A stretch of 8,304 nt of DNA from positions 1 through 8,304 of the forward strand of contig JAVBQJ010000132.1 in assembly GCA_031549115.1 (NCBI GenBank), in the 5' to 3' direction. Source of the DNA: JAVBQJ01 sp031549115. GTDB taxonomy: Bacteria; Verrucomicrobiota; Lentisphaeria; Victivallales; Victivallaceae. Below, piece by piece: positions 1-5,989 of the stretch; the first letter of the stretch is position 1, and each line of letters starts with the position of its first letter. The notes under the pieces were generated by a model that did not search any database, was not told where the DNA came from, and saw nothing but the letters and a program-made list of their open reading frames with translations. The translations under genes were made by a program, and so were the position numbers.

Positions 1-1
1 G

Positions 2-1843
2 GTCGATTTCGAAGAAAAACAACCGGCACCCGACGGCACCACGCGCACGTTCCGCATGATCCAGAAGCCGTTTATCGATACGGCCGGGGCGAACGGCAAA
101 CGGCTTTTGCTCGGGGTTGCCAGCGATGTGACCGAATTGAGCGAGATGAACGCCAGTCAGCAGACTTTGAACTTCTGCCTCTCCGGTCTGCTCTCCGGCG
201 AAAAAATGTTCGATCCGGAGGCGGTGCTGAAAGCCATCGGACAGCGATTGAACGCCTCCGGCTGCTTCCTGCTGCGCTTCGATTATGAAAACCGGACGGC
301 CTATCCGGACGCGGAGTGGCAGGCCGTCCGGGATCCGGCGTCATCGCTGATGGTCGCGCCCGTGCCGTTCCGCGAGCAGGACGCCTGGTTCCGTTTTATC
401 AACAACAACGAGATCATTTTCGCTCCGGATGTGGAATCCCCCGAAACCATCGCCCGCTTCGGACTTTGGCCGGAGGAAAACCGGCGGCTCAAGGTCAAGA
501 GCCTCTATTCCATGCTGATCCTGGTGGAAGGCAAACCGTGGGGTAATTTCGGAGTCGGATACCACGCCAAACATGTGCTGAGCGAATATGAAACGGAGTT
601 CTTCAAATCCGCCGGCACCCTCATCGGACTGATCCTGCAGCGCAAACAATACCAGGAGCAAGTCTACTCCTCACTTCAGGAAGCGCAGAACGCCAACAAA
701 GCGAAATCCTACTTTCTCGCCTCGATGAGCCACGAAATCCGGACGCCGCTGAATGCGGTGATCGGATTCGCCGAATTGCTGAAATACGGTTCCTTGCCCA
801 TCGAAGTAGAGAAAGACTATCTGGGGGCTATCTCAAGCGCCGGCAATACGCTGCTGGCTTTGATCAACGATGTGCTCGACCTTTCAAAACTTGAAGCCGG
901 TCAAATGCAGTTCAATCCGTCGGAAGTCAATTTCCCGGAGCTGGTGGCCGAGGTCGGCACCATATTCCATCAGAAATATACCGAAAAAAATCTGAATTTC
1001 GCGATCGACATTCCGCAACTGCCGCTGGTTTGGCTGGACAAACTCCGTATCCGGCAGATCTTGTTCAATTTAATCGGTAACGCCGTGAAGTTCACCGATC
1101 GGGGCGAAATCCGGGTCACCGCCGCCTTTGTCCGGGAATCGGCGGAAAGCGGGACGTTGACTTTCAGTGTCGTCGACACCGGAATCGGCATATCCAAGGA
1201 CGATCAGAAGCGCCTGTTTCAAATGTTCGTGCAGTCGAAAGCTCTGGATGGAACACAGGTCGCCAACAGCGGCAGCGGGCTCGGACTGGCCATCGTCTAC
1301 CGCATGCTCGAGCGCATGGACGGCGCTATCGAGCTGGAGAGCGAACCGGGAAAAGGCTCAAGCTTCACCGTCACCATCCGAAACTTGAATTTCAAAGACG
1401 TGACCAACTCCGAAAACGGCAAAAAACAACCGGCGATAACACCGCCGGAAATCCCGCTTCACGGCTCGGCACTGCTGGTTGATGACATCCCGATGAATTT
1501 GAAAGTCATGTCGGCCATGCTCGGCAAAATCGGCATCTCGCAGATAGCCACCGCGGCGAGCGCGGAAGAGGCTTTGCAGGTGCTGGAATCCGCATCGTTC
1601 GACTTTATGCTGATCGACTTGTGGATGCCCGGAATGAACGGACTGGAGTTGGCGGCGCAGATACGCCGCGATCCGCGATTCGACGGCGTCCGGCTCGCGC
1701 TGGTCACCGCCGATGCGGAAACCAGAGCGCGTTCCGAAACCGCATTGTTCGACGCGGTCATCACCAAACCGATCACCTTGGAGAAGCTGCGGAACTTCCT
1801 GGCCTCTTCTACGGTTTACGCCATAACCCACCGCACTTTTTGA
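2..1843 (+). CDS. Hybrid sensor histidine kinase (PAS-GAF-HisKA-HATPase-REC), 5' end outside window
   Basis: The reading frame is open from base 2, upstream of the first in-window ATG (56), and those residues read as the end of a PAS/PAC domain (through 'LLLGVASDVTEL'), so the true start lies left of the window. Residue numbers count from the ATG at 56. A GAF-like sensor domain spans about 36-196. A linker helix leads to HisKA with 'SMSHEIRTPLN' and phospho-acceptor His226. The HATPase domain has N-box 'NLIGNAVKF' (Asn342), G1 'DTGIGI' (Asp374) and G2 'GSGLGLAI' (406-413). A receiver domain (about 471-585) has acidic Asp476/Asp477, phospho-acceptor Asp521 in 'DLWMPGMNG', Thr551 and Lys571. 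All key residues are intact, so autophosphorylation and intramolecular phosphotransfer to the receiver are expected. No DNA-binding output domain is present; a separate Hpt protein or regulator is presumably the next relay step. No membrane segment is visible in this part. The signal sensed is unknown. Confidence 0.95.
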   Translation, partial: VDFEEKQPAPDGTTRTFRMIQKPFIDTAGANGKRLLLGVASDVTELSEMNASQQTLNFCLSGLLSGEKMFDPEAVLKAIGQRLNASGCFLLRFDYENRTAYPDAEWQAVRDPASSLMVAPVPFREQDAWFRFINNNEIIFAPDVESPETIARFGLWPEENRRLKVKSLYSMLILVEGKPWGNFGVGYHAKHVLSEYETEFFKSAGTLIGLILQRKQYQEQVYSSLQEAQNANKAKSYFLASMSHEIRTPLNAVIGFAELLKYGSLPIEVEKDYLGAISSAGNTLLALINDVLDLSKLEAGQMQFNPSEVNFPELVAEVGTIFHQKYTEKNLNFAIDIPQLPLVWLDKLRIRQILFNLIGNAVKFTDRGEIRVTAAFVRESAESGTLTFSVVDTGIGISKDDQKRLFQMFVQSKALDGTQVANSGSGLGLAIVYRMLERMDGAIELESEPGKGSSFTVTIRNLNFKDVTNSENGKKQPAITPPEIPLHGSALLVDDIPMNLKVMSAMLGKIGISQIATAASAEEALQVLESASFDFMLIDLWMPGMNGLELAAQIRRDPRFDGVRLALVTADAETRARSETALFDAVITKPITLEKLRNFLASSTVYAITHRTF

Positions 1844-1870
1844 GCGCGAAGTCAGCGCGGCATTGACCCC

Positions 1871-1910
1871 AAAAATGCAAGGACGGCATCCGAAACGAAG
1901 CCGTCCTTGC
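1871..1910 (-). terminator. Rho-independent terminator of the satP-like gene, possibly shared with the kinase gene
   Basis: A perfect 11-bp inverted repeat (gcaaggacggc at 1877-1887, gccgtccttgc at 1900-1910) encloses a 12-nt loop. On the minus strand the stem is followed directly by ATTTTT, the classic intrinsic terminator form, about 22 nt past the satP stop codon. On the plus strand it is followed only by GCTTT, so termination of the convergent kinase transcript here would be weaker. Confidence 0.85.
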
Positions 1911-1932
1911 GCTTTACGGAAGAATCAGGCGC

Positions 1933-2499
1933 TTACAGCGGCATGACCTTCCGCTTGAAAGCCTCGTTGAGCACTTGTCCGATGGCGGTATAAAAGGCAC
2001 TGACGCCGCAGAAAATGCCGACATAGCCGGCAATGGTATGCACCAGATGACTGCCGGAAAAATTTGCCAGCGCCAGCAATGCGAACAAAACGGTCAGCGA
2101 CGAAAATACGATTTGCAATGAACGCGGGCTTTTGAGTGTTCCAAAGTAAAGACCGGCGGTAAAAAGGCCCCACAGCGCCAGATAGAAGCCCATCGAAACC
2201 GGAGTGGGACGGGCGACGGCCCCGATTGCCGGCAAAAACCAGATGGCAACGAGAGTCATCCAGAAAAATCCGTACGACGTAAAGGCCGTGGTGCCGAACG
2301 TATTGCCCTTTTTCCACTCCATGATGCCGGCGATAACCTGGGCGAGGCCGCCGTAAAAGATCCCCATGGCGACAACGGTGTTGTCCAGCGGGACGAAACC
2401 GGCGTTGTGGATATTGAGCAGTATCGTGGTCATTCCGAAACCACAGAGTCCGAGCGGCGCGGGATTGGCCGAAAAATCGGCGGCAGACGAATTCGACAT
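1933..2499 (-). CDS. satP: SatP/YaaH (GPR1/FUN34/YaaH) family acetate/succinate transporter
   Basis: This 188-residue, very hydrophobic protein matches the acetate uptake transporter family along its full length. It has the signature 'NPAPLGL' at 12-18, 'MGIFYGG' at 45-51, 'GNTFGTTAFTSYG' at 65-77 and a closing 'GQVLNEAF' segment. Six membrane helices are expected, as in E. coli SatP, which is the same size. The family imports acetate (and succinate) with protons across the inner membrane. The start ATG (2497-2499) directly precedes the extra amino-terminal 'SNSSAADFSA' stretch; an AAGG sequence 8 nt upstream is a modest ribosome-binding site. The gene converges on the kinase gene and ends in its own terminator. 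It is separated from the deaminase gene upstream by 147 nt with promoter-like sequence, so it is probably its own transcription unit. Substrate choice is inferred from the family. Confidence 0.93.
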   Translation of the reverse strand: MSNSSAADFSANPAPLGLCGFGMTTILLNIHNAGFVPLDNTVVAMGIFYGGLAQVIAGIMEWKKGNTFGTTAFTSYGFFWMTLVAIWFLPAIGAVARPTPVSMGFYLALWGLFTAGLYFGTLKSPRSLQIVFSSLTVLFALLALANFSGSHLVHTIAGYVGIFCGVSAFYTAIGQVLNEAFKRKVMPL

Positions 2500-2549
2500 A
2501 AATGGAACCTTACGATTAAATAATATTGTTGGATGGTAAATATAACGCC

Positions 2550-2562
2550 ATTATACTATAAT
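2550..2562 (-). promoter_or_regulatory. Candidate -10 region for the satP-like gene, palindromic
   Basis: The 147-nt gap between the deaminase stop and the satP start contains ATTATACTATAAT, a perfect palindrome around one central base. It therefore offers a TATAAT -10 hexamer on both strands (2550-2555 for minus, 2557-2562 for plus). The minus-strand copy is about 50 nt upstream of the satP ATG. No good -35 hexamer lies at 16-18 nt, so activator-dependent or weak promoter activity is possible. No clear T-tract terminator for the deaminase gene is visible; a G/C-rich stretch (2596-2640) could form imperfect hairpins. Confidence 0.35.
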
Positions 2563-2646
2563 TCAAGCGCAAATATTTTAATCGCCGCATTTATAAGACG
2601 GCCCCCTCCTCCCGTTTTCCCCGGCCGCCTGGGGTCAACGATGCAA

Positions 2647-3216
2647 TCAGTAAATGAATCCGTTTTTTTGCCGATAGAGGAGAAAAGGTTCCCGGCTTTC
2701 CGTTTCAAGCAACGGCCCGTTTACCTGAATTTTCCGTTTTCGAAGCGCCTCCTGCCAATGCGGAATTTTATCTCCCTCATCGAAGCCGATTTTTTCCGCG
2801 AATTCTTTGGCGGCGCCATAGATCAGGCACGCAACACCGCTCCACGGAATCGCCCCGAAGCACATGGCGCACGGTTCGCAACTGGCGACAAGCATGCAGC
2901 CTTTTAAGTCGGCCACCTGAAGCCGGTGTTGCGCACGGGAAAGCGCGGTCATTTCGGCATGCGCCCAGAACTGCTGCGCCGGGACGACCGAATTTATGCC
3001 CGCCGCGATCAGCCGGTCGGTTCGCATATCGAAAACAGCGGCTCCGAACGGACCGCCGGTCCCATGGCAGACATTTTCCACGGCGAGTTTAATCGTAAAA
3101 CGCAATTTTTCTTCATTGCCCGGCATGGGAACGTCAAAGTTCGTTTGCTCGGTTTCGCTCAACCACTCCGGCATGGCAATGGCCGGGGACAAAAATTCAG
3201 CTTTCATATATTTCAT
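2647..3216 (-). CDS. Zinc-dependent nucleoside/guanine deaminase family protein
   Basis: This 189-residue protein belongs to the cytidine/deoxycytidylate deaminase fold. 'GGPFGA' at 54-59 is typical of the GuaD-like branch. The zinc site is 'HAE' (His86, catalytic Glu88) and 'PCAMC' (Cys116, Cys119). Members hydrolytically deaminate guanine or related bases and nucleosides in the cytoplasm; the exact base cannot be read from the sequence. About 35 extra residues precede the core compared with Bacillus GuaD. The frame stays open far upstream of 3216, but that part overlaps the preceding gene and has no domain character. I chose ATG 3214-3216, 4 nt past the preceding stop codon, which suggests translational coupling because no good Shine-Dalgarno sequence is present. 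A second ATG (3205-3207) in the same frame is equally possible. It is the last gene of the minus-strand cluster. Confidence 0.88.
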   Translation of the reverse strand: MKYMKAEFLSPAIAMPEWLSETEQTNFDVPMPGNEEKLRFTIKLAVENVCHGTGGPFGAAVFDMRTDRLIAAGINSVVPAQQFWAHAEMTALSRAQHRLQVADLKGCMLVASCEPCAMCFGAIPWSGVACLIYGAAKEFAEKIGFDEGDKIPHWQEALRKRKIQVNGPLLETESREPFLLYRQKNGFIY

Positions 3217-3220
3217 GCGT

Positions 3221-3592
3221 CTATTTCTGCATTTCGGTGCAATATCCGGGTTGATATTTGACCCATGCGACGAGCTCGGCATCCGTGCCGTTGCAGCCAT
3301 ATTCGTAAACCGCGATCTGTTGTTCGTCGGCGGCCACGCCATAGCAGCGGTCGCTGCCGGTCTTTTCCACTTGTGTCGCGTAATACGTCCTGCCGTCGTC
3401 AAGCAGCTTCTCCCTGGCGCCATTGGGCAGCCGGCACTCCAGGTTGATATAATCGCCATTGAGCAAATTCAGCGACTCCACCGCCGTCAGTTCGGCAATG
3501 CCGAGCGCGTGGAGCCGCCGCAGAATCGTCTCGACATCGAGCGTCAGAATGCTCTCGTTCAAAATTATTTTCCCACACAGGTTCTTCTTCAT
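3221..3592 (-). CDS. Unknown 123-residue protein between amidohydrolase and deaminase genes
   Basis: I do not recognise the family. The start ATG (3590-3592) lies 11 nt after the amidohydrolase stop and 7 nt after an AGAG ribosome-binding sequence. An upstream in-frame extension starting inside the amidohydrolase gene is less likely. The product is a soluble-looking protein with no signal peptide or membrane segment: a helix-rich first half (about 10-46, 'LDVETILRRLHALGIAELTAVESLNLL') and a strand-rich second half with Cys53, Cys83, Cys100 and Cys118 and a 'VAWVKYQPGY' end. The tight packing on both sides says it is co-transcribed with the two enzymes, so an accessory or binding role in the same process is plausible but unproven. 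Confidence 0.75.
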   Translation of the reverse strand: MKKNLCGKIILNESILTLDVETILRRLHALGIAELTAVESLNLLNGDYINLECRLPNGAREKLLDDGRTYYATQVEKTGSDRCYGVAADEQQIAVYEYGCNGTDAELVAWVKYQPGYCTEMQK

Positions 3593-3603
3593 ATTATCAC
3601 TCT

Positions 3604-5307
3604 TTAGCGGTCGTTCGCGTAGACGCATTTGCCGCGGAGATACGTTTGCTCAACGGTTACGTCCTTGAGTTTTTGCGGTTCAATGGCAAAAAAGTCATCG
3701 CTGCATATCGCGAAATCGGCGCTTTTGCCGACCGTGATGCTGCCGATCCGGTCCGCCGCGCCAACCTGCCTGGCTCCATTGATGGTATAGGCGTCGATGC
3801 ACTCCTTGACCGTGATGCCTTCGGATCGCGGCGGCGCGATCGAATCGTCGGTCGCCCGATTGACGGCCACCCACATATTCAGAAACGGATTGACTCCCAG
3901 TTCGCCGCCGGATACCGGAAAGTCGCTGCCGAACGTGACCGTGACGCCGGCTTTGATCAGGGAAGCCAGCGGCACCTGCCGCAAGTAACGCTCGGTTCCG
4001 AGCACCTTTTCGGTGAATTGATCGGCCATAAGCCATACGGGAGTGGTCTGAAAGAACACATCGCCCTGTTCGCCGAAGCGCCGGACTCCGTCTTTCGGCA
4101 AGACCTGAACGTGGCAGATGGTCTTGGTCCCCGCGATCTTTCCCAGTTTTTCGTGAAAATCCAGAGCCCTGGAAATGGCCGCGTCGCCGATGGCGTGATT
4201 ATGGACATTGTATCCTTCCGCCGCTGCCGTCGTGGCGATCGGTATCATCTCTTCCATCGTGATCGTGGCGGCGCCGCGGCCTTTGCCGGGGGGCAGGTAA
4301 TCCTCGAGCATCCACGCGGACTGAACCTCCAGCGTACCGTCGCCGATGAATTTCAGGGTATCGGGATGGAGCAGGTCGGAGGTGTAATTTCCCCGAAGGT
4401 CGCGCATGACTTCGATCGCGTGGGCGGGGTTGTCGACGCAGTCGCCGAAGTAGATGTAGCTGGTATAACAGCGCAATGTCAACTCATTTTCCTGCTCCAT
4501 TTTCTTCAACGTACGTACGGCGGGTTCTTCGGAAAGGAGTCCGAACCCGGCGTCGCAAATGGAAGTGATGCCGTTCCGGGCGAAAATTTTCAACGTTGCG
4601 AGCAACTCCTGCCGGACGAGTTCATCCTGGAAGATGTTCATTTTGCGCAAGAGATCGATACCTGCCACCCCCTCGATCACATATCCGGTCGGATTGCCGT
4701 CGGCATCGCGGTCGTAATAGCTGGCGCCCGGTATCGGGTCGGGGGTGTCGCGAGTCAGGTTCGCCATTTCCATGGCCTTGGTATTGAACCAGTAGGCGTG
4801 ACAATCATCGCTGAATATGACAGCCGGACGGTCCGGGAAGACGGTATCCAGATCGACCGCCCGGACCGGCCGGCAATTGGTGCCGAAGCCGATGCCGAGC
4901 ACAATCGGCAAATCCCGGTGCTCCGCGTCGGAGGCGCTTGCTTTCAGGGACGCAAGCGTATCTTCCTGATTCAGATTGTTGTCCACCGGGATCAGCTTGA
5001 GCGAAAGTTGAGCCGAGCCGAGAACTGGATGGCAATGCGAGTCGATCATGCCGGGGACCACGCGCTTCCCCTGCAGGTCTACGCCCCGGCCGTATTGCAA
5101 GGCGTCCCGGTCGTTGCCGACATAGACGAAATTGCCGTCCCGCACCACAAACGCCGTTGCCGATGGATTCTCCGCATCGGCCGTATAAACTTTGGCGTTG
5201 TAATAAACCGCACAGGCATCGGACGGCGCCACGCTCCGACATCCCCCCGCCAATATACCGGCGGCGACCGCCGCCATACTAAAATAAGCCAGACATTTAC
5301 GGATCAT
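3604..5307 (-). CDS. Exported amidohydrolase, YtcJ-like (Amidohydro_3), probable lipoprotein
   Basis: This 567-residue metal-dependent hydrolase is of the YtcJ-like amidohydrolase type. Visible motifs: 'VVPGMIDSHCHP' with metal ligands His91 and His93, 'LKFIGDG' with Lys319 (candidate metal-bridging lysine), 'HNHAIGD' with His371, His399 in 'ICHVQ', and 'FGSDFP' with catalytic Asp462. The closing segment 'GSITVGKSADF' is typical of the beta-sandwich domain. Members cleave amide or other C-N bonds of small molecules; the substrate is unknown. The start ATG (5305-5307) has a good AAGGAA site 7 nt upstream and begins a signal peptide: 'MIRK', a hydrophobic stretch, then 'ILAGGC' with Cys23. That fits a lipoprotein, although the box is slightly atypical (Ala at -3). 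A longer frame beginning inside the VOC gene is rejected. The enzyme would act outside the cytoplasm, attached to a membrane. Confidence 0.92.
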   Translation of the reverse strand: MIRKCLAYFSMAAVAAGILAGGCRSVAPSDACAVYYNAKVYTADAENPSATAFVVRDGNFVYVGNDRDALQYGRGVDLQGKRVVPGMIDSHCHPVLGSAQLSLKLIPVDNNLNQEDTLASLKASASDAEHRDLPIVLGIGFGTNCRPVRAVDLDTVFPDRPAVIFSDDCHAYWFNTKAMEMANLTRDTPDPIPGASYYDRDADGNPTGYVIEGVAGIDLLRKMNIFQDELVRQELLATLKIFARNGITSICDAGFGLLSEEPAVRTLKKMEQENELTLRCYTSYIYFGDCVDNPAHAIEVMRDLRGNYTSDLLHPDTLKFIGDGTLEVQSAWMLEDYLPPGKGRGAATITMEEMIPIATTAAAEGYNVHNHAIGDAAISRALDFHEKLGKIAGTKTICHVQVLPKDGVRRFGEQGDVFFQTTPVWLMADQFTEKVLGTERYLRQVPLASLIKAGVTVTFGSDFPVSGGELGVNPFLNMWVAVNRATDDSIAPPRSEGITVKECIDAYTINGARQVGAADRIGSITVGKSADFAICSDDFFAIEPQKLKDVTVEQTYLRGKCVYANDR

Positions 5308-5314
5308 GATGATA

Positions 5315-5320
5315 TTCCTT
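5315..5320 (-). promoter_or_regulatory. Ribosome-binding site fixing the amidohydrolase start
   Basis: AAGGAA on the minus strand lies 7 nt before ATG 5305-5307. It supports this start over in-frame ATGs further upstream and yields a clean signal peptide. Confidence 0.7.
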
Positions 5321-5346
5321 GATTTAACCCGGTTGGATGTTTTTTT

Positions 5347-5368
5347 CATAGACGCATTTCCCGTGGAG
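5347..5368 (-). pseudogene. Possible relic of the 3' end of a second amidohydrolase gene
   Basis: In the 106-nt gap between the VOC stop and the amidohydrolase start, 22 nt match the 3' end of the amidohydrolase gene (3618-3639) at 19 of 22 positions on the same strand. Translated, the gap reads 'LHGKCVYEKNIQPG' followed by a stop; the real protein ends 'LRGKCVYANDR' followed by a stop. A stop codon lies two codons upstream of the match, so no usable gene remains. The simplest reading is a scar of a lost tandem paralogue; chance similarity cannot be excluded. Confidence 0.4.
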
Positions 5369-5413
5369 GGATTATATCGCTTCGGCTTCCGAATAACACT
5401 CGATTTTGATCGC

Positions 5414-5782
5414 TTATCTCTCCGGGATAACCTCAAGCCAATAATTATTCGGGTCGGTCACAAAATAAATTCCCATATCGGGATTTTCATAACAGATGCA
5501 ACCCATCTTCTCATGGCGGGCATGGGCGGCGGCGTAGTCGTCGACTTGAAAGGCCAGGTGGAATTCGTTGTCCCCGAGATCGTAGGGCTCTGTGCGGTCG
5601 CGCAACCAGGTCAATTCGAGCTGATGGGCGCTGCTGCCGTCTTCAAGGTAGACGATGATGAAGCTGCCGTCCGGCGCGTTGATACGGCGTACCTCATACA
5701 TATCGAAGGCATCCTTATAGAACTGGATACTCTTGTCAAGATCGAGAACGTTGAAGTTATTGTGAACCATTCGGAATTTCAT
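5414..5782 (-). CDS. VOC/glyoxalase I family metalloprotein
   Basis: This 122-residue protein has the two beta-alpha-beta-beta-beta modules of the vicinal oxygen chelate superfamily. It resembles glyoxalase I (lactoylglutathione lyase) in detail. The four metal ligands are all in place: His7 ('MVHNNFNVLDLDKSIQFY'), Glu56 ('HQLELT'), His75 ('FHLAFQVDD') and Glu117 ('YWLEVI'). 'YDLGDNEFHLAF' lines up with the 'YELG...GHIALSV' part of E. coli GloA. It is about a dozen residues shorter than GloA at the carboxy end. Glyoxalase I converts the methylglyoxal-glutathione adduct to lactoylglutathione in the cytoplasm; a different thiol or substrate is possible. The ATG at 5780-5782 has a GGGAG site 9 nt upstream. 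It is the first gene after the probable cluster promoter; the 106-nt gap to the amidohydrolase gene leaves open whether the two share one transcript. Confidence 0.88.
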   Translation of the reverse strand: MKFRMVHNNFNVLDLDKSIQFYKDAFDMYEVRRINAPDGSFIIVYLEDGSSAHQLELTWLRDRTEPYDLGDNEFHLAFQVDDYAAAHARHEKMGCICYENPDMGIYFVTDPNNYWLEVIPER

Positions 5783-5815
5783 AATCGACTACTCCCGTCG
5801 TTGCGTTTATGGTGT

Positions 5816-5843
5816 AATATACTTCATAACACGGCAATGTCCA
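5816..5843 (-). promoter_or_regulatory. Probable sigma-70-type promoter of the VOC-amidohydrolase-deaminase cluster
   Basis: On the minus strand TGGACA (5838-5843) and TATATT (5816-5821) are separated by 16 nt, each hexamer one mismatch from consensus. Transcription would start about 25-30 nt before the VOC ATG. The box sits immediately downstream of the terminator of the preceding minus-strand gene, a compact terminator-promoter arrangement. Confidence 0.6.
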
Positions 5844-5850
5844 ACTATGA

Positions 5851-5895
5851 AAAATTAAAAAATTCCGAACTTCAAGTTGTTGCGTGAAGTCCGGA
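5851..5895 (-). terminator. Rho-independent terminator of the zinc-ribbon membrane protein gene
   Basis: Arms at 5885-5895 and 5864-5874 form an 11-bp stem on the minus-strand RNA, including one G-U pair, with a 10-nt loop. It is followed by ATTTTTTAATTTT. The G-U pair becomes an A-C mismatch on the plus strand, which confirms the orientation. It lies about 95 nt past the stop codon of the upstream gene. Confidence 0.85.
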
Positions 5896-5989
5896 GTCGC
5901 ATAAGCGCCTGCTGTTAGATCACAAAACCGTGAACGCCACCATTGATGCTCCAAGAATAGATGAAGGCATTCAGAGAAATCATAGTTTT

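Noticed and set aside
2596..2640. G/C-rich stretch after the deaminase gene as an intrinsic terminator.
   Set aside because: Only short imperfect stems form and no T-tract follows on the minus strand.
3217..3459. 81-codon upstream extension of the deaminase frame.
   Set aside because: It overlaps the 123-residue gene in another frame, is rich in Arg, Ser and Met without domain features, and the start at 3216 sits just after the preceding stop.
3646..5322. Very long plus-strand open frame (558 codons) antisense to the amidohydrolase gene.
   Set aside because: Its translation has no domain character, while the minus strand encodes all amidohydrolase motifs. Long antisense frames are expected opposite GC-rich genes.
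5308..5436. Longer amidohydrolase start inside the VOC gene.
   Set aside because: It would put a basic 43-residue stretch before a clear signal peptide; ATG 5305-5307 has a good ribosome-binding site.
5306..5887. 193-codon plus-strand frame across the VOC gene.
   Set aside because: It is the antisense of a well-supported glyoxalase gene with all four metal ligands, and it runs into the terminator.
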